From contig QJPP01001937.1 of the NCBI GenBank assembly GCA_003996215.1, positions 1 to 64,000 of the forward strand: DNA of 64,000 nt. Direction: 5' to 3'. Positions 21,001 through 32,479 of this stretch are shown here, in pieces. Numbering within the stretch: position 1 is the first letter of the stretch; the number at the start of each line of letters is the position of its first letter. A program made the position numbers and the translations under genes. This DNA comes from Jaltomata sinuosa. Lineage: Eukaryota; Streptophyta; Magnoliopsida; Solanales; Solanaceae. The notes beneath the pieces were generated by a model. That model searched no databases, had not been told where the DNA came from, and was given only the letters and a program-made list of their open reading frames with translations.

Positions 21001-22210
21001 ATGCCTCCAAGAAAGACTACTGGATCAGAAACTTCGCCGAGAGGTCTGCCCTACCCATGGGATGTAGACCCGTTATGGAACCCGCACTACTGGGCCCCTC
21101 GCCCTTACTGGGGCCCCATCAGTCACTCCGACTACTGCTTTTGCTATTGATCCTGCTACTGTTCCTACTCGAGCTCCCAGGACTAATACTACTCGAGTCC
21201 AGTCTCCATAGGGTGAGGTTACTAATGTTGAATTCAGACAGACCATACAAATATTTGCCCAGATTGTGTCCTCTCAGTCTCGACGATCAGGTGGTGTTGG
21301 TGCTAACACTGGATCCTCAGATGCTACTAGAATGGGCCAGTTCATGCGACTGAACCCACCAGTCTTCACGGGGTCTAACGTCAAAGAGGATTCTCAGGAT
21401 TTTATGGATAAAATGGAGAAGATATTCAGGGTCATACATGCTAGTGATACTAAGGGGGTGGATTTGGAAGCCTATCAGCTGAAAGGGGTGGCCTATCAGT
21501 GGTATGATGAGTGGGAAGAGATGAGGGGTGAGAATGCCGATCCAGCTATTTGGGAAGACTTTTCCAAAGCCTTTATTGATCACTTCTTTCCTCAAGAGTT
21601 GAGGGAGGCCAAGGCTGAGGAGTTTGTAAACTTGAGGCAAGGGAAGATGAGTGTCAAGGAGTATGCATTGAAGTTTAATCAGCTGGCTCGTTATGCTCCA
21701 GAGATGGTTTATGATATGAGGGATAGAATGAGGAAGTTCACTAATGGAATCTCTGGTGACTTGGTATTAGCGTGCAAGGCAGCAATATTGAACAAACACG
21801 TGGACTTACCCAGGTTAGTGGTTTATATTCAACAGGTTAAGGATGAGAAGAAAAAACAAGTTGAGATGGAGGAGCGTTAGAATAAGAGGACTAGGCCAAT
21901 AGATCATGAGTCTACCCAGCATCATAGTGGTAAGGGTTGTAGGCATTGTCCCAAGAAAAAGTCTTAGGGACACGGTCATTCATCAGCTAGTGTACCTGCC
22001 CCCAGGCCTTTGGGTGATCAGAGATTTTAGTCTAATCATGGCTCGTGGGTGTAAGGTACTCAGTCTCAGGGAAGTGTGGCTCAATCGGCTTCGCCTATTG
22101 CTCCTTGCCCCACTTATGGTAAAACTCATCATGGGTGATGTTTAGCAGGCAGGGGAGTGTGTTATGGTTATGGACAAACTGGTCACATTCAAAAGGAGTG
22201 TCCTCAGGCT
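21001..22210 (+). pseudogene. Gypsy A Gag
   Basis: It starts at the ATG at 21001 (MPPRKTTGSETSPRG) and shifts frame near 21130-21230. The 204-codon part 21266-21880 covers the retrotransposon Gag domain: MGQFMRLNPPVFTGS, FMDKMEKIFRVI, YQLKGVAYQWYDEW, WEDFSKAFIDHFFP and MSVKEYALKFNQLARYAPEM. A stop at 21878-21880 precedes a Gly/Ser/Gln-rich linker in another frame. Two CCHC knuckles at about 22127-22205 each have Tyr for the second Cys (CPTYGKTHHG and CYGYGQTGHIQKEC), consistent with TGT to TAT changes. Gag would form the particle and bind RNA. Confidence 0.9.
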
Positions 22211-22384
22211 AAGGGGACTTTTTGGGGCAGCAAGACTACAGCTACTACTTCATCAGCCCCAGCTGCCAAATGGGATAATTCTGGTGCAGGCGGGGCTCAA
22301 AACTGTCTTTATGGGCTATCCACTCGCTAGTACTATGAGGCTTCACCAGATGTTGTCACGGGTATGTTATAACTTTTCTCCCAT

Positions 22385-22903
22385 GATGTTTATGTGTTAC
22401 TCGATCCCGGCTCCACCCTATCTTATGTGACTCCTTATGTGGCTGTAAATTTTGATGTTTCTCCCGAAAATATTTCTGAACCCTTCTTAGTTTCTACCCC
22501 TGTTGGTGATTCCATTATTGCTAGAAGAGTCTATAAGAATTGTATTATGACTATTCAACTTAAGAATACAGTGCTGGACTTGGTAAAACTAGATATGATA
22601 GAGCTTGATGTAATTTTGGGGATGGATTGTCTTCACTCTTGCTATGCTAATATGGACTGTAGGATTAGAAAGGCCAAATTTTGATTTCCTAATGAACTAG
22701 TCCTTGAATGGGAGGGTGGTCCCATAGAACCTAAGGGAAAGTTTATCTCCTATATTAGAGCCCGAAAGATAATATCCAAAGATTGTTTGTATCATTTGAT
22801 TTGGGTCAGGGATCCTAATGTTGAAAATCCCCTACTCCAGTCCGTTCCCATCGTTAATGAATTTCTCAAAGTATTTCCTAAAGAGCTCTCTGGAGTCCCT
22901 CTG
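22385..22903 (+). pseudogene. Gypsy A protease and protease-RT linker, interrupted
   Basis: The protease active site reads VLLDPGSTLSYVTPYVAVNF (about 22395-22454), followed by FLVSTPVGDSIIARRVY and LDVILGMDCLHS. A stop at 22682-22684 is followed in frame by the linker (LEWEGGPIEPKGKFISYI, VFPKELSGVP). At 22904 the coding sequence is cut by the D-family solo LTR and resumes at 25427. Confidence 0.9.
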
Positions 22904-25426
22904 TGTCACGACCCAATTTCTCGGTCATGATGGCACCTACAACCCCCCAGTAGGCGGACCAATTCCCGTCGCCCAGGACAGTTAGTAATGGGCTACTATC
23001 TAACAAATAAGCGGGAGGGTGGTTTAATAAGCGAAAGTAAGGGAACAATTCTGTAAGTAAATAGCAAGAGTCTACCAACAGTCCCCCGGCCGCCCATACA
23101 ACCGAGGAACACAAACAAGTGAAAACAAACCCTCCGGCAACCCATACTACCGGAGCGTACAATCAACAAACAAAAAACAAGGGTGGAGCCTCAGACAATG
23201 AATGATATGATGCATGAAGATCTCAAGTGAAATGGTATCTCTGTATGTACCTCCTCCGGTGCCGATCCGGCCCAGCAGGTAGGTCCCATGGAAGGGCACT
23301 GCCTGTATACCTCTACTCCACCGTATACCCTTCCTCCGGCACACGCAGCCCGCAGCCCCAGGCCCGTATGGCAAGGTCCATGGAGGTTCCTGACCCCATA
23401 CTAAAACTCAGTATCAAAACATGTCGTCCGGAAGCAAGTTCGGGTTCAAGATAGAGAGCCAGTCTCTAATATGCATGCCCAGACCCTGTCTAGGACTAAA
23501 GTAGTAGGAAAATATCTCAAAAACTCCTCCAAGGATGCCCGGGCATAACGGGTCTAAACAGTAAAAAGTCATCTCAGGTGCTCGGTCCGACCGAGGCTAA
23601 AATCATCTCAAGTAGCAAGAAAACTCAACTAGCACCCCGGCCCCGCCGAGTCTAGCGTTAATCGTAAAACTGGTGATTTAAAACATAATTTTACATTCTT
23701 TTACCCAGGAATATTCACAAGTTAAATCAAACTATTTCCAAATCATTTCCATCAAAAAGGGGCCCCCGGGGCCATGCAAGGTTTAGAAAATAGTGTCAGT
23801 AGGCCCGAAGCCAAACCGTAGTAAAACATGGATAAAACCTCTTTAGATGCATGGAAATGGTATGATCAAACACAATAGTTGTCCAGCAGCTCACAATCAA
23901 CCTATCGACCCTGCACACGCCCTTAGCTACTCAGCAAGCATAACCAGCCTAGAAGGATAATTCTATGCCCGGGACTCGCGGACATTCCCAAAATCCCACC
24001 TTCTATGTTCCAGAGTCAACAAGGCCTCACAGGACCACAAAGGTAAATAAAATATATCGGCAAGTACTATAAGCAACGGAGGAACAAAAGTAGGCGGACA
24101 TGAATAAAGCGGTCGAGGTCTGTGGTACCAACCTAATAATCCAACCCAAGGATGCCAGCTAGTACAATTTTATCCTATATATGCGGAGTCTAGGGAAAAT
24201 AAACTGTAACCTACCTGTCCTCCGATGACAAGCTCGAACCTCTCCAAAAAGAAGCTCCGAAATGAAATCAAACTTGAACTCGGGCTTGAATAACTTGACG
24301 TAGATAATCAATTTCTTTTCATGGATCAAACGAAGTGTCAAAGTAGTTTATTTCCACAAAATGCTCTCCACGGTATGAACATATATACATACTTTTGCAA
24401 CTTTTGCAAAAGTTATAAAAATACATATCCCCAGGGATTTTGAAATATAAAATTTGCTGACAATATATATAACAACATCACCTAAGCTAAGTAAGGGATT
24501 AACACTAATATTATTTAATTAATTAAATACTAAAGTGACAACTCTTGATCAAAGTGGTGCCACCACTTAAACAATTAACTTTGCTGGACACTCCCTCCAC
24601 CTCCACGTGTGAGGTGGAGGTGACACCAAACATATTCATTTCCCAATATGTATCTACTCGGGTATTGCATAAGTTCGTGGTAAAATAAATATAACTTTTT
24701 GAATATATCATAATTCATAGAAAATTATTTCAAACAAAACCTACTATATTATAATAATAATTTTTCAGCATAACCAAATTTACTATCTCCGTTAAAATAT
24801 TATAATTTATAAAAACATTATAAAATAAATACATACACAATTATGTCATAACAAAAGTATTTTAGGAAGGCAAATAAAAATATAACTTTCTACCACATTC
24901 AACTTTTAAATTAAATATTTTCGAGTACGCACGATTTTGATACTCAAGAACTCTCTTGGAACCCTCCCTTATGTTTTCTCACTGTTTCAGAACTGAAATG
25001 ACGTTTTAAAACGTGAAGTTGAGGCTTTAAATCAATTTTGACCCGACCCTGTTCGCGACCCAATTTCTGCCAGACAGTCCGCTGTAAAAAAGTCATAACC
25101 TTTTACTCCGAGATCAGTTGGATGTGAGGTTTTATGTGCTGGAAACTAGACTCGTAGACCGTGGTATTTCGGAGGACTTCTAACTCTTTATATATTGAGA
25201 GAAAAGCTCTGAGACATTTTACCCAAAGTTCAAAAAATTTATTAAAGAAACTTACGATAACTTTTGCCGACCTGCTTGACTGCAAAACTTATCATACGAC
25301 CAAACAAATGGCCCTGGCACTGAACTACCAGTCCCAACAAGCCTTAAATGACTTGGGGCCGCTACAAACAAGCTCTAACGGTACAAGGAAAACGTATACG
25401 TAGAAATAACCGGAAGGGTCATTACA
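22904..25426 (-). mobile_element. D-family gypsy solo LTR inserted in gypsy A pol
   Basis: This 2523 bp sequence starts TGTCACGACCC and ends GGGTCATTACA on the plus strand. It is flanked by CTCTG (22899-22903) and CTTTG (25427-25431), a 5-bp target duplication with one change. It aligns with the LTRs of element D (50622-53114 and 44298-46156): shared opening GATGGCACCTACAACCCCC, shared GGTCCATGGAGG blocks, and shared tail CTCTAACGGTACAAG. No internal region remains, so LTR-LTR recombination is the likely origin. By comparison with D it lies on the minus strand. Confidence 0.92.
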
Positions 25427-26630
25427 CTTTGATAGAGAGAGAGATTTTAGGATAGACCTTCTACCTGACACTCGACCCATTTCCATACCACCATATAGAA
25501 TGGCTCCTGCTGAGTTGAAAGAGTTAAAGGATTAGTTGAAAGACCTCTTTGATAAAGGCTTTATCCATCCGAGTGTCTCTCCTTGGGGTGCCCTCGTGCT
25601 ATTCGTGTTTAAGAAAGATGGGTCTCTTCGTATATGTATTGATTATTGCCAACTAAATAAAGTCACGGTGAAAAACAAGTACCCTCTCCCTATAATTGAT
25701 GACATTTTTGACCAACTTTAAGGTGCTAAGTGTTTCTCCAAAATAGACCTCCTTTCAGGTTACCATCAGTTGAAGGTTAGGGAAGTTGATATTCCTAAGA
25801 CCACTTTCTGTACCCGGTATGGCCATTTCAAATTCTTAATCATGTTCTTTGGGTTGATTAACCCTCCTACAGCATTCATGGATTTTATGAACAAGGTGTT
25901 TAAGCAGTTTTTAGATATTTTTGTTATTGTTTTCATTGATGGCATCCTGGTCTACTCTCGGAGTGAGGAGGAGTATGCCAATCACCTCTGAATTATACTA
26001 CAGACCCTTAAAGAGTGAGAATTATATGTCAAGTTCTCCAAGTGTGAATTTTGGCTAGACTCTGTGGCTTTCCTCGGTCATATCATATCTAGTGAGGAGA
26101 TTAAGGTGGATTCTCAAAGGATTGAAGCAGTGAAGAAATGACCCAGACCCACAACTCTGGCGAATATTAGGAGCTTCTTGAGTTTGGAAGGATATTATAG
26201 AAGGTTTGTGGAAAATTTCTCATCTATAGCTGCTCCATTGACAAAGCTAATGCAGAAAAAGGTTAAGTTCGTATGGTTCGATATTTGTGGAGGAAGCTTT
26301 AAAAAGTTAAAGGATCGTTTGACTTCTGCCCCTGACTTGACTCTACCTGAGGGCATTGAGGGGTTCGTGGTTTATTGTGATGCATCCCGGGAGGGACTTG
26401 GGTGTGTACTTATACATCATAGGAAGGTTGTGGCATATGCTTTCAAGAAACTTAAGGTGCAAGAAAAGAACTACCCAACTCACGACCTTGAATTGGCAGC
26501 GGTGGTTTTCGCACTCAAGATTTGGCATCATTATTTAAATAGAGTGCATGTATACATCTTCCCTGATCACAAGAGTTTTCAATATGTTTTCACCCAGAAA
26601 GAGTTGATTCTCGGGCTGGGGAGGTGATTC
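25427..26630 (+). pseudogene. Gypsy A reverse transcriptase and RNase H
   Basis: Continues pol after the solo LTR. RT motifs are PISIPPYRMAPAEL, FVFKKDGSLRICIDYCQLNK, FSKIDLLSGYHQLKVREVDI and the catalytic box FIDGILVYS. Family members have FIDDILVYS, so the second catalytic Asp is Gly here. RNase H has YCDASREGLGCVLI, YPTHDLELAAVVF and FPDHKSFQYV (usual FTDHKSLQ). Stops lie at 25533, 25719, 25989, 26017, 26138 and 26625, mostly where the family has Gln, Arg or Trp. Without the second Asp, polymerisation would be abolished. Confidence 0.92.
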
Positions 26631-26633
26631 GAA

Positions 26634-28295
26634 TTGTTGAAAGACTATGACATGAGTTTGCACTATCACTCAGGTAAGGCTAATGTAGTTGATGATGCTC
26701 TTAGCAGGTTGTCCATGAGGAGTCTTTCTCATGTGAAAGAGGAAAAGAGAGGGTTGGTGAAAGATATTCACTGGCTTGCCAACTTGGGAGTCTGGCTGTT
26801 AGACTCCGAGGATGGTAGGATTTTGGTGCATGAGATGGCTAAGTTATCCCTAGGTGCCGAAGTTAAGGAAAAGCAAGATAATGATGCCATACTTGTGCAA
26901 ATTAAGGAAGATGTTGATAAGGAGAAGATTATGACTTTCGAAATAAGAGGGGATGTCATCTTGCAGTATCAAGGAAGAGTGTGTGTGCCAAATATGGATG
27001 GTTTGTGTGACAGGATCTTGACCGAGTTTCATACTTTTAGGTACATTGTTCACCCTGTCTCTACTAAGATATATCATGATTTGAAAGAATTGTACTGGTG
27101 GAATAATATGAAGAGAGATGTGACCTATTTTATTGCTAAGTGTCTCACCTGTCAACAAGTTAAGGTTGAACACCTAAGGCCTGGTAGTACGTCCCAAGAC
27201 ATAGCTATCCTGATGTGGAAATTGGAGATGATAAACATGGATTTTATTATCGGTCTCTCCCGTTCGCGTAACCAATATGATTCGATTTGGGTCATTGTTG
27301 ATAGGATGACCAAGTCTGCCTATTTTTTGCCTGTGAGGATGACTTATTCTGGAGAGGATTATGCAAAGCTGTATATTTAGGAAATTTTTAAATTGTATGG
27401 TGCACCGGTGTCCATAATATCAGACAGAGGTACGCACACCTCCTAGTTTTGGAGAGCTTTTCAGAGAGGTTTGGGTACGCAAGTGAACCTTAGCATCGCT
27501 TTCCATCCTCAAACAGATGGGCAAGTGGAGCACACTATTTAGACCTTGGGAGATATATTGAGAGCATGTGTCATTGATTTAAAGGGTAGTTGGGTGGATC
27601 ACTTGCCTCTTATTGAGTTCGCCATCACTTGCCTCTTATTGAGTTTGCCTACAATAATAGTTATCACTCAAGTATTCAAATAGTGCCATTTGAGGCTCTT
27701 TATGGTATGAGGTGTAGGTCACCTATTGGGTGGTATGAGGTGGGAGAAGCTAAGTTGACCTCGTGCACCAAGTGATGGAAAAATTTAAGACCATTTGAGA
27801 TAGGCTAAAGACTGCCCAAAGTCGTCAAAAGTCCTATGCCGAAGTTAGAAGGAGAGAGTTAGAATTTGATATTGGTGATTGGGTGTTCTTAAAAGTCTCT
27901 CCTATGAAGGGAGTTATGAGGTTTGGGAAAAAGGGTAAGCTTAGTCATCGTTATATTGGCCCTTATCAGATTTTGAGGAAGGTTGGGAATGTTGCTTATG
28001 AGCTGGAGTTACCCGCGAGTTTGGCATTGGTTCATCCCGTGTTCCATGTGTCTATGCTCAAAAAGTGTGTGGATGATCATTCTCTTGTGGTTCCTATAAA
28101 GAACATTGGGGTGAAAGATTCATTGTCGTATGAAGAAGTTCCAATAGAAATTTTAGATTGACAAGTTCGCAAGTTAAGGGCCAAAGAAATAGCTTCAGTG
28201 AAAGTATTGTAGAAGAATCAGAAAGAGGAGGAAGCTATGTGGGAATCGGAGGAGGATATGAAGGCTAGGTACCCCACCTTGTTCGCTTCTTAGGA
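26634..28295 (+). pseudogene. Gypsy A integrase with chromodomain-like C-terminus
   Basis: The first 248 codons include the RNase H tail (MLKDYDMSLHYHSGKANVV), the HHCC zinc finger (TEFHTFRYIVHP, then CLTCQQVK) and the start of the catalytic core (MDFIIGLSRSRNQYDSIW). The second Asp is in ISDRGTH (about 27418). The third position reads DGQVEHTI, with Glu kept. A 26-bp tandem duplication at about 27598-27650 disrupts the core. The C-terminal module (27883-28161) reads FLKVSPMKGVMRFGKKGKLS, YIGPYQIL and VHPVFHVSML, followed by SLSYEEVPIEILD and a chromodomain-like EEAMWESEEDMKARYP. Stops at 27378 and several others are present. Confidence 0.9.
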
Positions 28296-28423
28296 CGTGG
28301 CTAATTAAGGTATGAATCTGTAGTTTCTTCTAAAAATCCCTTGCATGTTCGCCTTAATGTCTCATTCGCATTCCTATGTCATGCTAGAAGTGCCCTTAAT
28401 CATTATTCGGAGACAAATGATCC

Positions 28424-28437
28424 CAAGAGGGGAATAA
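28424..28437 (+). promoter_or_regulatory. Gypsy A polypurine tract
   Basis: CAAGAGGGGAATAA lies directly before the 3' LTR, whose first bases read TATAACGCCCCGTAT (canonical TGTAACGCCCCGT in related elements). Confidence 0.75.
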
Positions 28438-30317
28438 TATAACGCCCCGTATATTTTGAATATCTTTTTATGCTTAAAATGAGACTATGTGACCCTTAGA
28501 ACATATGAAAATCGATTGAGGGTGAGTTTAGAAGCTTAGAGAATGTTTAAAACGTGAAATAGGACCATGCTTCACGGACTAAAGGTCAAGCTTTGAGCCC
28601 CGCGTCACATGACACATCACGAAGGTCCACTGTTTTGGACGTGTAGAGGGTCATGCGCTGCATGGGGTCCCACCTTGCATTGGGACATGTGAGGCAAGGG
28701 GTGGGCCATGCCTTGGAGTGTGCGCCACACCCCCCTTACCCGGTGAGAATTGTTTTCTTACATTATTTTGAGGGCCTTTTGGTCCTTTCCGTACTCAAAA
28801 CCGTCCCCCACTATTTCTAAACGTTCTGAAACTCCTAAACTACGAATTAATTCATTCATAAACTATCCTCTCTTCCCCAATGTTCCTAGAACACAACAAG
28901 GCTTAGGATTCCAGCTTCAAGGGTCAACATCAAGCCCTTCTTGAGTTTCCTTCCGTAAAAAGGTACGCAGAACGACCCCTTATCAAAATACTTTCTACAA
29001 GACATGATTTACAAACCCTTGAGTATATACTATTATGATTTTGCTTAGAACTTAAGGTTACGGATATGGTTTTACTAGATTTGATGAAAACTCATGATTT
29101 TGTTATCTCCTTACTTTTGTTTGCAAATACTAAGAGTTATATGAGGAATAGTACTCAAAAAGAGATTTAAAGGTTTTACTTGTTCTTTCTATTATCCAAA
29201 GGACTTCAAATGATTTACGAATTAAAAAGATATTGCTATGTTAATGGTTTTTTCACTAAGGGACCAGATTGAGACAAAAAGATCATTGTTTTATTATATG
29301 AATTTTATGAAATGGGCATAATGAATTATTGACAGACCCTATGGGTTCTATATTGATAAAATGAATGACTTGCAAGTCTTGGTATGACGATAACAATAAT
29401 GGATTATGCCCCTACGGAAATTTTATGCTATTGAATGATATTTTTAACGATATTGAAAAATTAGTAATAATATAGGCTATAAGAGAATTAGATGGTGATC
29501 CGAGAAGGTGTGAGTTGAATGTCTCAACACCCGAAACTTGTGTTTTCCGACACAGGGATGGTTCAATCCTGATTTGGATGACCTCAATGTTCCTTCTACG
29601 AGGATGATTATGTTGGTCTTAATGTAAAATATATCTCGACTCATGTGGAAAACATGAGTTGGGGTTTAGCATATCGAGCATTGTTCGGACTCATATAGCC
29701 CGTGGTAAAATATATATGGAAGTCGGTGATACCATCTAGTTCAAAATTAACTGATAGAAAGTCTATTGTTTTCTCCTTATGAAATTTACTATGGATATCT
29801 ATTATTTATTTTATTTGAAGTATTTAAATGAAAACTTTTCATATAAAGTTATTGTATCTATTTTATTGTTCGTTGTACCACTATATTTCACGTACTGACC
29901 GTCTTCAGACGGCTACATTGCTTTATGATGTAGATTCTGAGGCACCTTCTCGTGGTACTACGCATCGCTAGATTTTCTCAGACAGGTCAGGCTTTTGGTG
30001 AACTCTCCATTTTTTGGAAGGCTCCTTTATGATAGACAGTCTTAGTACTTTATTTTATGGTACCGCCCGAGCCTTGTCTCGATATTTATGATTTCCCATT
30101 TTTATTTGATTAGAGGCTTCGTAGATGATGTATGGTTGGATTCTTAAAATTTGAATTTTGGTTCAGATATATTAAGCCAAACCTTTTAGTATTATGCCCA
30201 TTTCCGCAATTTCCTTATTAAATGAATGTGCTTGTGATAAATGTTAAGGGTGTCTTCTTAGGTCTTCATTGGTCTGGGTTGTCCGTTACATCCGGGGCCT
30301 AGTCTGGAATCGTGACA
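28438..30317 (+). repeat. Gypsy A 3' LTR
   Basis: About 1.88 kb, from TATAACGCCCCG to CGTGACA. Positions 29113-30317 match the truncated 5' LTR. The first 0.67 kb have no partner in the window. Confidence 0.88.
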
Positions 30318-30896
30318 CTAATCCTAATCGCAAACAAGGGAATACAAAAGTTGATAGTTGCATATAAGGGCAACAGTGGGATCTAGAAACTCTACAAGAC
30401 GTTCTGCCAAGAAATATCTTGAAGAGACAGAAACTAGGCAGACAAAGCTATATGGAAGCTCACTCCTAGTGGCTATTTCTCATGTGCATCAGCCTTTGAT
30501 AACATTAGAAAAAGGAGTATTTCTTACTTTTCTACTCTTAATACTTGGATAGATGGATTACCTTTTAAAATCTCATTTTTTATGTGAAAACTTTTTAAAA
30601 AGATACTACCTCTTGATGTTGCTGTAACTAGATTTGGAATAACACTAAATGCTAGATGTTCATGTTGCTGGGTGCAGGAGAAGGAGTCCAGAAATCACTT
30701 ATTCGTGGCCAGTGATCTTGCAAGATAATTTTGGAGCATAATCACACCTCCCCTGGGAATATAAATGGCTGGTAACACGGTCTTATCCATGCTTAATGGA
30801 CAGTGGTGGGATCAACCTCCTAAGCATATGGTTCATATTTTTTTACTTCGTATCGCACCTAGCATTGTATGTTGGGAGATATGAAAGGCAAGGTGT
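30318..30896 (+). mobile_element. L1-type LINE fragment (zf-RVT region)
   Basis: Translation gives AIWKLTPSGYFSCASAFDNI, FKISFF, ITLNARCSCCWVQEKESRNHL and APSIVCWEI, which match the zf-RVT region downstream of the RT in plant L1 LINE ORF2, including the paired Cys (CSCC) and the NHLF block. It is cut on the left by the gypsy A LTR and on the right by the 0.84-kb repeat. Stops interrupt the frame. Confidence 0.75.
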
Positions 30897-31743
30897 ACCC
30901 ATATAATATGTTTCAGAATATATAATAATAACATAATTGAGGATATCTTTATTCCACTACTAAACTATGCTCAATATTTTACACGGGGTAAATATGATCA
31001 CTACTAAAATTAAAAAAAAATATATATATTATTTTTTCACTGAAAAATGTTCCAGTATAAAATATGAATATTCTAGTGAAATTTACTTTTTAGTTAACTT
31101 GGAAAAAATTTAAATGGCAGAAAAAAATAGAAAAAATGACTTTTGTGTGAAAAACTTTAAGTTAGATGATTTTAGTGTGATATAAAATAGAAAAATAATT
31201 TTTGTGTGATAATCCTTAAAATTGAGTGATTTTTGTGTAACAAAAAATAGAAAAGTAACTTTTGTATGTATGATAAAAAGCTGAATGACCATAGATAAAG
31301 TTATATTTAGTCAAAAAATAGAAATATTTTTATATATAGAAAAATTAAGAAGTTTCTCACTGTTTGGATGAGACTCTGTTTTCGACTATATATTTTTCTA
31401 GTGAGCTGGTTCAATAAGAAATAAGTGAAAAAATCAAATTTTATAGTAAAAACTTTTCAGTAATTTCCGATGAGAAAAATATTTATTTCTAATAGTATGA
31501 TAAGCAAACATGAAAGAGGAAGCATTATTTGATTTCAGCTAGCTATTGGTGAATCAAAACATCAGTCAACTTAATTTGTAATCACTTTGATAGTAGAGAT
31601 ATCACATTTCGAGACCACAAAAAAAGGTTAAGGTCTTTACATCATATATACTATAGTTGTGTGATGTGCCACGTACAAGTTATATTTGGGTCTGAAGTTT
31701 GCGATTACCAGCCAAAAATTAACATTAGACCAAAATATCAAAA
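30897..31743. repeat. 0.84-kb dispersed repeat, copy 2
   Basis: Second copy of the sequence at 14241-15083, in the same orientation. The match begins exactly where the LINE reading frame is lost (after WKARC), so this copy inserted into, or was joined to, the LINE. Confidence 0.88.
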
Positions 31744-32160
31744 ATGTATTGGGATTGCCAGGCTAAATTTCAGATGAAAATATATGAAGTATGCTTGCTT
31801 TCAGATGGTCCAATGTTAGGTTAGGTTCTCAAACTTCGTATGAACTTCAGGTTTGCGCGTCTACAATTTATTTAAAGGAGCTAAATTTGTGAAAATTTAG
31901 AAATAACACTATTTTTAAAAGGATCCTGAAATCAACTATTTGTGCACTTATCCATCTTTTATTTTCTCCTTTCAGTTAGTATCCGAGCCTACAATTAGAT
32001 TTGCACTGAAAATACACTCACTCAGTGAATTTAGCTAGCATATTGATCAAATGATAAAGAATTTAAAAGTCATCAACGCCCTTTACTCTTTTAGTGAATA
32101 GAATGACCATGTATTGCTCATAAGTTGAATTTATAATATGAATTGTAGCAATGGGTAAAC
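31744..32160. other. AT-rich, no gene seen
   Basis: About 420 bp without an ORF or recognised repeat, between the dispersed repeat and the next LINE piece. Confidence 0.45.
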
Positions 32161-32189
32161 AAGTCTACAATTAGAGGTGTCAAATGGAC

Positions 32190-32475
32190 TAGTTGAGTTG
32201 AAGTTCAATGACATATGTCTAACCTTTGCTTCCAAGAGGTGGTGGAGACTTAGAACAGAGAAATCCTTATGGGCTGATTTCATGAAATCCAAGTACTTTC
32301 AAAGGAGTAATCCTATGTCCAAGATGATTAACGGTAAAGATTTATGTACGTAGCTAAAAAGAATTGTTGGCAATGAGGAATAAGATGGATCACATCAGCT
32401 GGACAATCTACTCCAGAAAAGCTTTTTGTGGTGGGACGATTGGATGTAAAGACAGTGGGATCTAAAATTTTGGGA
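32190..32475 (+). mobile_element. L1-type LINE fragment (segment between RT and zf-RVT)
   Basis: Translation gives LTFASKRWWRLRTEKSLWAD followed by KYFQRSNPMS and SFLWWDDW. This is the pattern found in plant LINE ORF2 just upstream of zf-RVT (FRxWWxLR, WWDxW). In an intact LINE it would precede the segment found at 30318-30896, so the pieces are out of order or come from two copies. Confidence 0.7.
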
Positions 32476-32479
32476 ATAT

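Larger units (their letters stand above)
19604..30317 (+). mobile_element. Ty3/gypsy element A (chromovirus-like), with a nested solo LTR
   Basis: The element has matching LTR sequence at both ends (19604-20791 and 28438-30317), a PBS-like site, gag, protease, RT, RNase H, integrase with a chromodomain-like tail, and a PPT. The first 0.67 kb of the 5' LTR are missing, so the left end was deleted before or with the arrival of the neighbouring hairpin region. Pol is split by a 2.5 kb solo LTR at 22904-25426. Numerous stops and frameshifts make it inactive. Confidence 0.92.

Noticed and set aside
21057..21353. Leu-rich 98-codon frame as a membrane protein
   Set aside because: It overlaps the gypsy A Gag start in another frame; the Leu-rich look comes from CT-rich codons of the Pro/Thr-rich Gag N-terminus.
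14448..31292. Matching 60-codon minus-strand frames at 14448-14630 and 31110-31292
   Set aside because: Both come from AT-rich sub-repeats of the 0.84-kb dispersed repeat. The peptides are low-complexity (Phe, Ile, Thr, Lys).
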